Below the pieces are notes generated by a model. That model had not been told where the DNA came from, searched no databases, and saw only the letters and a list, made by a program, of their open reading frames with translations. The position numbers and the translations under genes were made by a program. DNA of 64,000 nt. Source: Actinomycetota bacterium. Lineage in GTDB: Bacteria; Actinomycetota; Thermoleophilia; Gaiellales; F1-60-MAGs149. Location: positions 1-64,000 of the forward strand of contig VFJZ01000028.1 of the NCBI GenBank assembly GCA_009885805.1. The letters are read 5' to 3'. Shown here piece by piece: positions 38,377 to 47,935 of this stretch (within the stretch, counting starts at the first letter, position 1; each line of letters begins with the position of its first letter).

Positions 38377-40355
38377 TCGTCGGCGTGGACATGGGCGGCA
38401 CGTTCACCGACGTCGTCGCCTTCGAGGACGGCGGCGGTGTGCGCACGGCCAAGGCGCCGACCACCGCGGACGGCGTGAGTGGCCTCCTCGCCGCGTTGCG
38501 CCAGGTGACCGAGCCGGGGAACGTCGCCTCGCTCGTGTTCGGCTCGACCGTTGCGACGAACGCGCTCGCCCAGCGTCGCCTCGCCCGCGTTGGCCTGCTC
38601 GCGACCGCCGGCTTCCGCGACCTGCTCGACATCCGCCGGCTGTGGCGGCCGCGACTCTTCGGGCACGACTGGGAGCGGCCCGCCGCGCTCGTGCCGCGGC
38701 ACCTTCGACTGGAGGCGCGGGGCCGGCTCGACCCGCGCGGCGCGGAGGTCGAGCCGCTGTCGGCGGCGGACGTCGGCGCGGCGGCCGCCGCCTTCGCCGC
38801 CGCGGGCGTCGAGGCCGTCGCGGTCGCCTTCCTCCACGCCTACGCGAGCGACCGGCACGAACTGGAGGCCGCGGCGATCCTCCGCGCGGCGCTGCCGGGG
38901 ATCCCGGTCGTGTGCTCGGCCGACGTCAATCCCGAGCGGCGGGAGTACGAGCGGACCTCGACGACCGTGATCGCGGCCGGGCTGATGCCGATCGTGTCGG
39001 CGGCGCTCGGCACGATGGCCGCCCGCCTGCGCGACGAGGGCCTGCGCCGGCCGTTCCGGGTGATGAAGTCGAACGGCGGCGTGATGGGTATCGATGCCGC
39101 CAGGGCGCGGCCGGTGGAGCTGGTCAAGTCGGGTCCGGCCGGCGGCGTGTCGGCCTGCCTGCATCTGGCGACGCTCCTCGGCGAGCCCGACCTGATCACG
39201 CTCGACATCGGCGGCACGACGGCCGACGTGTCGGTGATCGTCGACGGGGCGGCGGCCCGCGGCTCGCACGACAGCGTCGAGTGGGACATTCCCGTCCGCG
39301 TGCCGGTCATCGAGATCCGGTCGATCGGTGCCGGCGGCGGCTCGATCGTGTGGCTCGACGCGGCGGGGACGCTGCAGGTCGGCCCGCGCTCGGCCGGCGC
39401 CGATCCCGGTCCGGCCTCCTACGGGCGGGGCGGGACGGAGCCGACGATCACCGACTGCGCGGTCGTCGCCGGCTGGATCGATCCGGCGGGTTTCCTCGGC
39501 GGCCGGATGCCGCTCGACGCCGCCCTCGCGGCCCGCGCGCTCGAGCCGATCGCGGCCCACCTCGGCCTCGCGGTGCCGGCCGCGGCCGCCGCGGCGCTCC
39601 ACGTCGCGACGTGCGAGATGGCGGCTCTGGTTCGCGAGCTGACCGTCGAGCGCGGCCTCGATCCCCGCCGGTTCGCGCTCGTCGCGTTCGGCGGCGGTGG
39701 GCCGCTCTTCCTCGGACCACTGCTCGACGAGCTCGGTCTCGACCGGGGATTCGTCCCGGGCTCGGCGGCGACGCTCTCGGCGCTCGGCGGCGCCTTCGCC
39801 GACGTGGTCGTCGACGAGGTGCGCACGGAGTCCGACCCGTCGCGGCTCGGCGAAGGGCTCGCCGCGCTCGCGGCACGAGCCCGTGCCGGCGTGGCGGCGG
39901 AGGGTCTGGAGGCGACCGTCGTGCGCACGGCGGCCGATGTCCGCTACGCCGGGCAGTGGCACGAGATCGAGATGGAGGCCGGCATCGACGAGGTGTTCGC
40001 CGCCGTCGCCGCCAGGTTCGAGGACGAGCACGGGCGTCGCTACGGCCATCGCCGGCCCGAGGCCGCGGTGGAGCTGGTCGCGTTGCGTGCCCGAGCCGTC
40101 GCGACGATGGCGAAGCCGCGGCTGCCGGCGCTCGCCGCGGGCGCAGCCGGTCCGCCGGCGCGCGTCCGCGACCTCCACCTGCATGGCGTCGGACGGGTCC
40201 GCGCGGACGTCTACGATCGGGGCCGCCTCGGCGCCGGGGCGCGGATCGCCGGCCCCGCAGTGATCGAGGAGGCCGACGCGACGCTGATCGTGCCCTTCGG
40301 GCTCGTGGGCGTGGTCGGTGTCGCGGGCGAGATCGCGGTGACCCGTGACATCTGA
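38373..40355 (+). CDS. hyuA: hydantoinase/oxoprolinase A subunit
   Basis: IVGVDMGGTFTDVVAFEDG; FGSTVATNALAQRR; LDIGGTTADVSVI; SIGAGGGSIVW. Confidence 0.93.
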   Translation: MIVGVDMGGTFTDVVAFEDGGGVRTAKAPTTADGVSGLLAALRQVTEPGNVASLVFGSTVATNALAQRRLARVGLLATAGFRDLLDIRRLWRPRLFGHDWERPAALVPRHLRLEARGRLDPRGAEVEPLSAADVGAAAAAFAAAGVEAVAVAFLHAYASDRHELEAAAILRAALPGIPVVCSADVNPERREYERTSTTVIAAGLMPIVSAALGTMAARLRDEGLRRPFRVMKSNGGVMGIDAARARPVELVKSGPAGGVSACLHLATLLGEPDLITLDIGGTTADVSVIVDGAAARGSHDSVEWDIPVRVPVIEIRSIGAGGGSIVWLDAAGTLQVGPRSAGADPGPASYGRGGTEPTITDCAVVAGWIDPAGFLGGRMPLDAALAARALEPIAAHLGLAVPAAAAAALHVATCEMAALVRELTVERGLDPRRFALVAFGGGGPLFLGPLLDELGLDRGFVPGSAATLSALGGAFADVVVDEVRTESDPSRLGEGLAALAARARAGVAAEGLEATVVRTAADVRYAGQWHEIEMEAGIDEVFAAVAARFEDEHGRRYGHRRPEAAVELVALRARAVATMAKPRLPALAAGAAGPPARVRDLHLHGVGRVRADVYDRGRLGAGARIAGPAVIEEADATLIVPFGLVGVVGVAGEIAVTRDI

Positions 40356-42207
40356 CCCGATCCGCGACCGCGTCCTCGGCCGTGCGTTCGAGGGTGTGTG
40401 CGCGGAGATGGGCAGCGCGATGATCAACACCGCGACCTCCGCGGTGTTCGTCGAGGGGCGCGACTTCTCGTGTGCGCTGCTCGATGCTGGCTGCGAGCTC
40501 GTCGCGACCGCGAACTACGACCCGAGCCACCTCTCCGCAATGGCGCTGACGGCGGAGTACGCGCTGATGGAGCTGGGGCGCGAGGAGCTGCGCGAGGGGG
40601 ACGTGATCATCGTCAACGATCCCTACCGCGGCGGCGGGCACCTGCCGGACATCGCGCTGATCCGGCCGGTGTTCGTCGACGCGTCGCTGCTCGGCTTCGC
40701 GATGAACCGCGGGCACCACATCGACGTCGGCGGGATGGCGGTCGCCGGCTTCCCGGGGACGGCCCGGTCGATGTTCCAGGAGGGCATCAGGATCCCGCCC
40801 GTGAAGTGGTTCGAGGGTGGGGCGGAGAAGCGCTCCGTGCTCGATCTGATACTCCTCAACGTGCGCTTCCCCCGCGCGCAGCTCGGCGACTTTCGCGCCC
40901 AGCTCGCGAGCTGCATGACCGCCGAGCAGCGCCTGCGCGAGCTTGCGGCGCGGCATGGCGCCGACGCGCTCCGCGCGGCGATGACGGCGACGAAGGCCCG
41001 CTCCGAAGCGTTGATGCGGGCGGCGATTGCATCGGTGGGGGACGGCGACTACCGCTTCTCGAACCTCGCGGACGACGACGGGCTCGGGAACGGGCCGTAC
41101 CTGGTCAACGTTGAGGTGCGGGTGCGCGGCGACGCCGCCGAGATCGATTTCGCCGGTACGAGCGGCCAGGCGGAGGGGCCGATCAACTCGAGCTACGGCA
41201 ACACCATCGGCTCCTGCTTCAACGCCTTCCTGCACGCGTTGGGTGGCGAGATCCCGTTCAACCACGGCTGCTTCCGCCCGCTGACCTTCCACGTACCGCG
41301 CGGCTCGTTCCTCAATCCGGTCGCCCCGGCCCCGGCGTTCGGTGGCGTCACGGAGATCTCGATCACGATCATCGACGCGGTCACGGGCGCCCTCGCGCAG
41401 GCCGTGCCCGATCGCGTCGCCGCCGGGTCGTACGGCACCTGCATCAACGTCGCCGGGGGCGGCATCGATCCGGCCAGCGGCGAGCCGTTCGGCTTCTACT
41501 TCTTCCAGGAGGGCGGCTGGGGCGCAACGTCGTGGCGCGACGGTTGGACGAGCGTCCCGAACCCGACCTCGAACTTCAACGACTACCCGGCCGAGGTGCT
41601 GGAGGCTGACCTGCCGCTGCGGGTGGTCGAGGTCGCCCTGAACGACGGCTCGGCCGGCGCCGGTCGCTTCCGCGGCGGGCACGGGACCGTCCGCACATAC
41701 GAGGTGCTGTGCGACGAGCTGGAGGTGAGCGCGCTCGGTGAGCGCTTCATCACGCGCCCCTTCGGGCTCGCGGGCGGCGACCACGGTGCGGGCAACCGTC
41801 TCCTCCTGCGCCAGGCCGGGTCGGAGGTGTGGGAGGAGCTGCCGTCGAAGTTCGCGAACCGCGTCCTGCGGCGCGGCGACCGCTTCTCGATGCGAACCGG
41901 CGGCGGGGGCGGGTTCGGCCCGGCGGCCGAGCGCGACGCGTCGGCGGTTGCCGCCGACGCCGCCGCCGGGCTGGGCGTTGCGCCCGTCGGCGGCGACGCT
42001 CCGCCGGAGCCCGTCCCGCCGGCGCCCGTAATTGCGGAGCCGGCGATCGTCGCTCGCGTCCGGCCGCAGATGGCGAACGCGTGCCCCTCGTGTCCGCTGG
42101 CGGCGCCGACGTCCTGCCCGTTCCACCACCCGTTCGCGCTCGACTTCTGGGACGCCTACTGGCTTGAGGTGTGGGCGGCGCGGAACTGCCCGATCGTGCG
42201 GCGCTGA
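40345..42207 (+). CDS. hyuB: hydantoinase/oxoprolinase B subunit
   Basis: VNDPYRGGGHLPDIALIRPVF; GHHIDVGGM; GGGGGFGPAAERD; Cys-rich C-terminal tail. Confidence 0.93.
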   Translation: MTSDPIRDRVLGRAFEGVCAEMGSAMINTATSAVFVEGRDFSCALLDAGCELVATANYDPSHLSAMALTAEYALMELGREELREGDVIIVNDPYRGGGHLPDIALIRPVFVDASLLGFAMNRGHHIDVGGMAVAGFPGTARSMFQEGIRIPPVKWFEGGAEKRSVLDLILLNVRFPRAQLGDFRAQLASCMTAEQRLRELAARHGADALRAAMTATKARSEALMRAAIASVGDGDYRFSNLADDDGLGNGPYLVNVEVRVRGDAAEIDFAGTSGQAEGPINSSYGNTIGSCFNAFLHALGGEIPFNHGCFRPLTFHVPRGSFLNPVAPAPAFGGVTEISITIIDAVTGALAQAVPDRVAAGSYGTCINVAGGGIDPASGEPFGFYFFQEGGWGATSWRDGWTSVPNPTSNFNDYPAEVLEADLPLRVVEVALNDGSAGAGRFRGGHGTVRTYEVLCDELEVSALGERFITRPFGLAGGDHGAGNRLLLRQAGSEVWEELPSKFANRVLRRGDRFSMRTGGGGGFGPAAERDASAVAADAAAGLGVAPVGGDAPPEPVPPAPVIAEPAIVARVRPQMANACPSCPLAAPTSCPFHHPFALDFWDAYWLEVWAARNCPIVRR

Positions 42208-42212
42208 CTCCG

Positions 42213-42245
42213 TGGCGCCAAAGGTGCCCGGCACCTTTGGCGCCA
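42213..42245. repeat. palindrome family copy 4
   Basis: TGGCGCCAAAGGTGCC-C-GGCACCTTTGGCGCCA, perfect 16-bp arms. Confidence 0.8.
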
Positions 42246-42261
42246 TCTCTACACTCCCCGG

Positions 42262-44142
42262 ATGGCCAGAGTCGAGACCTGGGGCCCCGTGCCCCTCAGC
42301 GCCGATGAGATCGAGCGCGCCTGCGAGATCGTGCGAGACGCCGACGGCATCCCTGACGGCGTCCGTTTCGTCTGGGCCGCCGTCGCCGAGGACGCGAAGG
42401 GCGCCGCGACCGGTGGCCGGCCGGCCGAGGTCCTCGCGTACGACCGGCCGACCGCGACCACGCACCGCCTGGTCGTCGACCTGGATGGCGGCGGTGTCGT
42501 CTCGCACGTCGCCCGGGGCGACGTCCAGCCGTCGATCATCTACGAGGAGTACGCGATGGCCGGCGCCATCGTCAAGGCCGACCCGGGCTGGCAGGCGGCC
42601 ATGGCGCGCCGCGGCATCACGAGCTACGAGACGGTGCAAGTCGACCCCTGGGCGACCGGCAACTTCGGTCTCGCCTGGGAGCAGGGCCGGCGGATCGTCC
42701 GCGCGATGTCCCTGTGGCGCGACACGCCCGACGACAACGGCTACGCCCGCCCGATCGAAGGCGTCATCGCCTACGTCGACCTGAACGAGCGCCGCGTCGT
42801 CCACCTCGAGGACCACGGGGTCGTCCCGCTCCCCGTTGCCGGCGGCCGCTACGACGCCGAGTCGAACCGGCCCTGGCGCGAGGCACTGAAGCCCCTCGAC
42901 GTCGTCCAGCCCGAGGGGCCGAGCTTCGTCCTCGACGGCAACGCCTTGCAGTGGGACTGCTGGCGGCTCGCCGTCACGATGCACCCGGTCGACGGGCTCG
43001 TCCTGCATGACGTCGCCTGGGCCGAGAACGGCGAGACCAGATCGGTGCTGAAGCGCGCCTCGCTCGCCGAGATGATCGTGCCGTACGGCGACACCTCACC
43101 CGACCACGGCTACAAGCACGTGATGGACGTCGGCGAGTACGGCTTCGGGCCATTCGCCAACTCGCTGACGCTCGGCTGCGACTGCCTCGGCGAGATCCGC
43201 TACCTCGACGCCCACTTCGCCGGGCCGGACGGGCAGGCGATGACGACGACCAACGCGATCTGCATCCACGAGGAGGACGCCGGCATCCTCTGGAAGCACT
43301 ACGACCACTTCAGCGGGCTGACAGAGGTGCGCCGCAGCCGCCGCCTGGTCGTCTCGTCGATCCACACGGTCGGCAACTACGAGTACGGGATCTTCTGGTA
43401 CCTGTATCTCGACGGCTCGATCCAGCTGGAGATGAAGCTGTCGGGCATCCTCAACACGAGCGCCACCCACGAGGGCGCGCCCGTGCCCTACGGTCGGCGA
43501 ATCACGCCGCACCTCGCGGCGCCCCACCACCAGCACCTGTTCAACGTCCGTCTCGATATGGACGTAGACGGCCCGGAGAACACCGTCGTCGAGATCGACG
43601 CGGTGCCACTCGCCGACGGCCCCGACAACCCGTACGGCAGCGCGTTCGTCGCCCGTGAGACGCCGATCACCCGCGAGGCCGACGGCGCCCGCGACGCAAA
43701 CGCCGCCACCGCCCGCTACTGGGAGATCCGCTCCGCGTCGCGCACGAACGCCGTCGGCCAGCCGACCGGCTACCGCCTCAAGCTCGGCCACGGCACGACG
43801 CCGCTGCTCGCGAACCCGTCGTCCGCCGTCACGCGGCGCGGCCAGTTTGCGAAGCACAACCTCTGGGTGACGGCGTACGACCCGGCCGAGCGGAAGGCCG
43901 CCGGCGACTACCCGAACCAGCATCCCGGTGGCGACGGGCTCCCGCAATTCGTCGCGGCTGACCGTCCGCTCGAGCGCCGGGACGTCGTGCTGTGGGCCAC
44001 GTTCGGCACCACGCACGTCGCCCGGCCCGAGGACTTCCCGGTCATGCCCTGCGAGTACGTCGGCATCCTGCTGCAGCCCTGTGGGTTCTTCGACCGCAAC
44101 CCGGCGCTGAACCTGCCGCCCGAGCGCGGTCACCACTGCTGA
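42262..44142 (+). CDS. copper-containing primary amine oxidase
   Basis: TVGNYEYGIFWYLYLDGSIQLEMKLSGIL (TPQ motif NYEYG); HHQHLFNVRLDM copper ligand region. Confidence 0.95.
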   Translation: MARVETWGPVPLSADEIERACEIVRDADGIPDGVRFVWAAVAEDAKGAATGGRPAEVLAYDRPTATTHRLVVDLDGGGVVSHVARGDVQPSIIYEEYAMAGAIVKADPGWQAAMARRGITSYETVQVDPWATGNFGLAWEQGRRIVRAMSLWRDTPDDNGYARPIEGVIAYVDLNERRVVHLEDHGVVPLPVAGGRYDAESNRPWREALKPLDVVQPEGPSFVLDGNALQWDCWRLAVTMHPVDGLVLHDVAWAENGETRSVLKRASLAEMIVPYGDTSPDHGYKHVMDVGEYGFGPFANSLTLGCDCLGEIRYLDAHFAGPDGQAMTTTNAICIHEEDAGILWKHYDHFSGLTEVRRSRRLVVSSIHTVGNYEYGIFWYLYLDGSIQLEMKLSGILNTSATHEGAPVPYGRRITPHLAAPHHQHLFNVRLDMDVDGPENTVVEIDAVPLADGPDNPYGSAFVARETPITREADGARDANAATARYWEIRSASRTNAVGQPTGYRLKLGHGTTPLLANPSSAVTRRGQFAKHNLWVTAYDPAERKAAGDYPNQHPGGDGLPQFVAADRPLERRDVVLWATFGTTHVARPEDFPVMPCEYVGILLQPCGFFDRNPALNLPPERGHHC

Positions 44143-45377
44143 ACGAGCAGGCGGCGGAGCGCCGCGTCGAACTGCGCCCACCAGCCGGCCGGCTCGACCT
44201 TCGGGCCGCCATGCGTCGTCGGCCGCACCGCGTCCGGACCGACGACGAGGCTGCCGACGTAGTCAGCGTCGGCGTAGACGCGGTCGATCTCGGCCCGCAT
44301 CGCCGCCACGTCCGTGTCGGTCACGACGCCATCGGCGGTCGCCTTGTAGAACTGCACCGTCGCGCGAATCGGATAGTCGGGATCGCGCTCGATGGCGAGG
44401 CCGTCGATCTCAGTGAACGACCCCTCGACACGGCCGTGCCCGATCACGGCCGACTCGATCTGCGACTCCTGCGCCGGCGCCGGCGACGCTGACATCGCGG
44501 CGCCGTCCATCACGCCTTCGTCGATGAAGGAGTGGTGCTTCAGCGGCACCTGGATCACCATCACCATCGACAGCGCACTCCCGTCGCCGGTGCGACCACC
44601 GCTCGAAATCGGGTCGGGGCCGGGGCCGAGGTCCGACAGGCGCTTGCCGGTCAGGCTCGCGCGCTCGCCGGCCTGGTTGAAGAAGAGACGCTGACCGAAG
44701 GACGGTCCGGCGGCGAAGGCGTCGCGCTGGTTGTCGATGATCGTCGCGCTCGTCCCCTCCGGCGTCGCCATGATCGTCAGCACCGCCGGGTTGGCGGGGC
44801 CGGAGCCGTAGTTGAAGAGCACCGGGTTGAACTCGGCCGTGCCGCCCGGTGGGATCGGCAGGAACGCCGCCTGCGCCGAGACCAGCACGTGCGAGTCGCG
44901 GGGCGCGAGCAGCGAGGCCGTCCGCCCCGGCCAGGAGCCGGGGTTGGACAGGTGACCGCGGAGGTCGCCGAGCAGGTCGCGCAGCGACACCCGCTGCAGC
45001 GGTGCGCCCCGTTCGTTGCCCACCAGGACCGCGAGCTCGTCGAGCGGCACGTCGCCGGTCCGGTCTTCGAAGTTCGGGTAACGGAGTACCGGCATCAGAT
45101 GGAGCGTGCAGGCGTCGAGAGCATCGCACCGCTGCACCTGGATCGTCAGGTCGGAGATGTTCGGGCCGACCGACGAGTTCTCGTAGCGGCCGGTGTCCTC
45201 CCACGAGACGTTCACGAGGTCGAGGCCGTGGGCGGCTGCGAGCGCGCGCGCGGCCGGGTCGTTCGCCATCGACTCGGTGCGGCGGATGGCGTCGTCATGC
45301 CGCGGATCGGCCGCGGCGGTGGCCGCCAGCACGAGGGCGGCGGCAAGGGCGAGGAGGAGTGGTCGGATGTGTCGCAT
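44130..45377 (-). CDS. hypothetical secreted protein
   Basis: Signal peptide MRHIRPLLLALAAALVLAATAAADP; no family recognised. Confidence 0.75.
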   Translation of the reverse strand: MRHIRPLLLALAAALVLAATAAADPRHDDAIRRTESMANDPAARALAAAHGLDLVNVSWEDTGRYENSSVGPNISDLTIQVQRCDALDACTLHLMPVLRYPNFEDRTGDVPLDELAVLVGNERGAPLQRVSLRDLLGDLRGHLSNPGSWPGRTASLLAPRDSHVLVSAQAAFLPIPPGGTAEFNPVLFNYGSGPANPAVLTIMATPEGTSATIIDNQRDAFAAGPSFGQRLFFNQAGERASLTGKRLSDLGPGPDPISSGGRTGDGSALSMVMVIQVPLKHHSFIDEGVMDGAAMSASPAPAQESQIESAVIGHGRVEGSFTEIDGLAIERDPDYPIRATVQFYKATADGVVTDTDVAAMRAEIDRVYADADYVGSLVVGPDAVRPTTHGGPKVEPAGWWAQFDAALRRLLVQQW

Positions 45378-45425
45378 GCCCGTACGACCCGCCGCCGACG
45401 GGACGGGTTCCCGTACACTCGCCGC

Positions 45426-46598
45426 GTGACCAGCCTCTCCCTGAAGGGCGTGCCCGTCGTCGACGCCCACATGCACCCGTGGTCGAACGACGCCGTCCTC
45501 GGCCGGGATCCCGACGGGTTTCTCGACCGCATCACGATGATGGGCATGTGCCTGCTGTCGTCGGGCCTCGTCGAGCGCGTCGGTGCGTCGCACCTGCGGG
45601 AGATGACGGACGCCACGCCTCTCGCCATGACGATGGCGCGCCGGCTCGCCGACCACCTCGGCTGCGAGCCGACCCGCGAAGCACTGTCCGCCGCGCGACA
45701 CGCCGCTTACAGCGCCGACCCGGCGGCGTATCTGAGCGGTCTGTGGACCGACTGTGGCCTGGCCGGGCTCGTCTGCGACGAGGGCTACCCGCAGCCGCCG
45801 ATCGACATGGCGCGGTTCCGCCAGGAGGCGCAGGTCCCGGTCCATCGCGTGTTTCGCATCGAGCCCGCCATCACGGCGCTGCGCGAGACGGCCACGACCT
45901 ACGACGAGCTCGAAGACGCCCTCGCCGCGGCGTGCGAGGAGGCAGCGGCGGCCGACGCCGTCGCGTTCAAGACCGTGCTCGCCTACCGCACCGGTCTCGA
46001 CGTCGTCGAGACCTCGGCGTCCGATGCGCGGGCGGCGTTCGGTCGCTGGCGCGCGGCCGGCTGGCCCGAGTCGCGCACGGACGCCAAGCCGGTGCGCGAC
46101 CGCCTGCTGCACCGCGTCTTCGCCGTCGCGAAGCAGACCGACCGGCCCGTCCACATCCACTGCGGCGGTGGCGACGCCGAGATCGTCCTCGCACACGCCC
46201 GGGCCCAGGACCTCGTCCCCTTCCTCACGGCGCACCTCGACCAGCCGGTCGTGCTGATCCACTCCGGGCAGCCGTGGCTCGCCGAGGGTGCGTACGTGGC
46301 GCAGATCCTGCCGCGCGTCTACCTCGAGCTCTCGATCACGATGCCGTGGTCGTCACTCGCGCTCGACCAGCTGCTCGAACTCCTGCTCGGCGTGGCGCCG
46401 ACGAACAAGGTGCTCTACGGCTCGGACGAGTCGAGCGACCCCGAGGTGCTGTGGCTGTCGGCGCAGGTCGGCCGCGAGGCGCTCGAGCGGGTGCTCCGCC
46501 GGGGGATCAGGCGCCGCTGGCTCGATCGCGACCAGGCGCGGAAGATCGGGGAGGGCGTGCTCGGCGGCAACGTCCTGCGGCTCCACGGACTCGCCTGA
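45426..46598 (+). CDS. amidohydrolase (FluG N-terminal-like)
   Basis: VPVVDAHMHPW; RPVHIHCGGGD; YGSDESSDPEVLWLSAQVGREALERVL; coupled to GS gene. Confidence 0.85.
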   Translation: MTSLSLKGVPVVDAHMHPWSNDAVLGRDPDGFLDRITMMGMCLLSSGLVERVGASHLREMTDATPLAMTMARRLADHLGCEPTREALSAARHAAYSADPAAYLSGLWTDCGLAGLVCDEGYPQPPIDMARFRQEAQVPVHRVFRIEPAITALRETATTYDELEDALAAACEEAAAADAVAFKTVLAYRTGLDVVETSASDARAAFGRWRAAGWPESRTDAKPVRDRLLHRVFAVAKQTDRPVHIHCGGGDAEIVLAHARAQDLVPFLTAHLDQPVVLIHSGQPWLAEGAYVAQILPRVYLELSITMPWSSLALDQLLELLLGVAPTNKVLYGSDESSDPEVLWLSAQVGREALERVLRRGIRRRWLDRDQARKIGEGVLGGNVLRLHGLA

Positions 46599-47935
46599 TG
46601 GAGACCCCGGCCGAGGCCGCGACGCGGCTCCGCGACGCCGGCTGCAGCGTCGTCGCGATGCACTTCGCGGACAGCGCCGGGATGTCGCGCGTGAAAGTGA
46701 TCCCGCTGCGCCGGCTGGAGTCGGTCGCGCGCAACGGCACCGGCTGGTCCGACATCTGGGCCGTCGTCACCGTCGACGAGCACTTCGCGCTGGTGCCGCC
46801 CTTCGACACACCGTCGGGCGATTGTCGGCTGGTGCCGGACGCCGCCTGCGCTCGCAGCCTGCCGTTCCTGACCGGCTATGCCTGGGCGCCGGTCGACCAG
46901 TTCACGCAGGAGCTCGAGCCGCTGCCGGTCTGCCCGCGCGGCGTCTTGCGGACGGCCGAGGCGCGGCTCGCGACGCTCGGCCTGACGGCGCAGGCGACGT
47001 TCGAGGTCGAGATGACGCTCCTGCGGGACGGCCAGCCGGCGACGCCCGGGCCGGGCTACAGCGTCCGCTCGCTGATCGCTGTCCGTGACTTCGCCCGTGA
47101 TCTCGCCGGGGCGCTCGACGACGCCTGCGTGCCGGTCGAGCAGGTGCACCCGGAGTACTCGCCCGGCCAGTTCGAGGTCTCGGTCGAGCCGTCGGCGCCG
47201 ATCGAGGCCGCCGATCGCCTGCTGCTGCTGCGCTTCACCGCGCGGGCGGTCGCGGCGGCGCACGGTCTCGACGTCTCCTTCGCGCCGGTCGTCTTCTCCG
47301 GCGGGCTGGGAAACGGGTCGCACCTGCACCTGTCGCTATGGCGCGGCGATGTCAACCTGCTGACCGGCGGCGACGGACCGGCCGGGATGCAGCCCGATGG
47401 CGCCGCCTTCGTCGCCGGCATCCGCGACGAGTTGCCGGCGCTGATGGGCGTTGTCGCGCCGAGCGTCGCCAGCTATCTTCGTCTCCAACCGGGCCACTGG
47501 GCGGGTGCGTACACGGCGTGGGGCGTCGAGAACCGTGAGGCGTCGTTGCGCTTCATCCCCGGCACGGTCACGTCGCGAGCCCGCTCCGCGAACGTCGAGC
47601 TGAAGGTCACCGACGGCGCCGCCAACCCGTACTACGCGCTCGCCTGCTCGTTGCATGCGGGCCGCGCCGGCGTCGAACGTGGTGCCACCCTCCCGGAGCC
47701 GACGCAGGAGGATCCGGGCACGCTCGACGCGGCGGCGCTGATGGCGCGGGGGATCAGGCGCCTACCGGAGAACCTCGGTGAGGCCGCAGAGGCGTTCGCG
47801 GCGTCCGCTGCCCTCCGCGACGGGCTCGGCGTCATCCAGCACGACGCCCTGACGGCGGTGCGCCGCAAGGAGTGGTCCGATCACGGCGCGAAGTCCGAGG
47901 ACGAACTGGTGGCGCTGCACCGCTTCGCCTACTGA
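46598..47935 (+). CDS. glutamine synthetase family protein (class I/III-like catalytic domain)
   Basis: VHPEYSPGQFEVSVEP; GNGSHLHLSLWRG; NREASLRFIPG; VELKVTDGAANPYYALA. Confidence 0.93.
   Translation: METPAEAATRLRDAGCSVVAMHFADSAGMSRVKVIPLRRLESVARNGTGWSDIWAVVTVDEHFALVPPFDTPSGDCRLVPDAACARSLPFLTGYAWAPVDQFTQELEPLPVCPRGVLRTAEARLATLGLTAQATFEVEMTLLRDGQPATPGPGYSVRSLIAVRDFARDLAGALDDACVPVEQVHPEYSPGQFEVSVEPSAPIEAADRLLLLRFTARAVAAAHGLDVSFAPVVFSGGLGNGSHLHLSLWRGDVNLLTGGDGPAGMQPDGAAFVAGIRDELPALMGVVAPSVASYLRLQPGHWAGAYTAWGVENREASLRFIPGTVTSRARSANVELKVTDGAANPYYALACSLHAGRAGVERGATLPEPTQEDPGTLDAAALMARGIRRLPENLGEAAEAFAASAALRDGLGVIQHDALTAVRRKEWSDHGAKSEDELVALHRFAY

Noticed and set aside
39448-43008. 1186-aa minus-strand ORF antisense to hyuA/hyuB/amine oxidase
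   Set aside because: High-GC shadow ORF; low-complexity R/A/G/D-rich translation, opposite three clearly conserved genes.
44849-46595. N-terminal ~580 aa of the 1028-aa plus-strand ORF (44849-47935)
   Set aside because: Arg/Ala/Gly-rich out-of-frame reading over the secreted protein and amidohydrolase; only the part from ATG 46598 (glutamine synthetase) is real.
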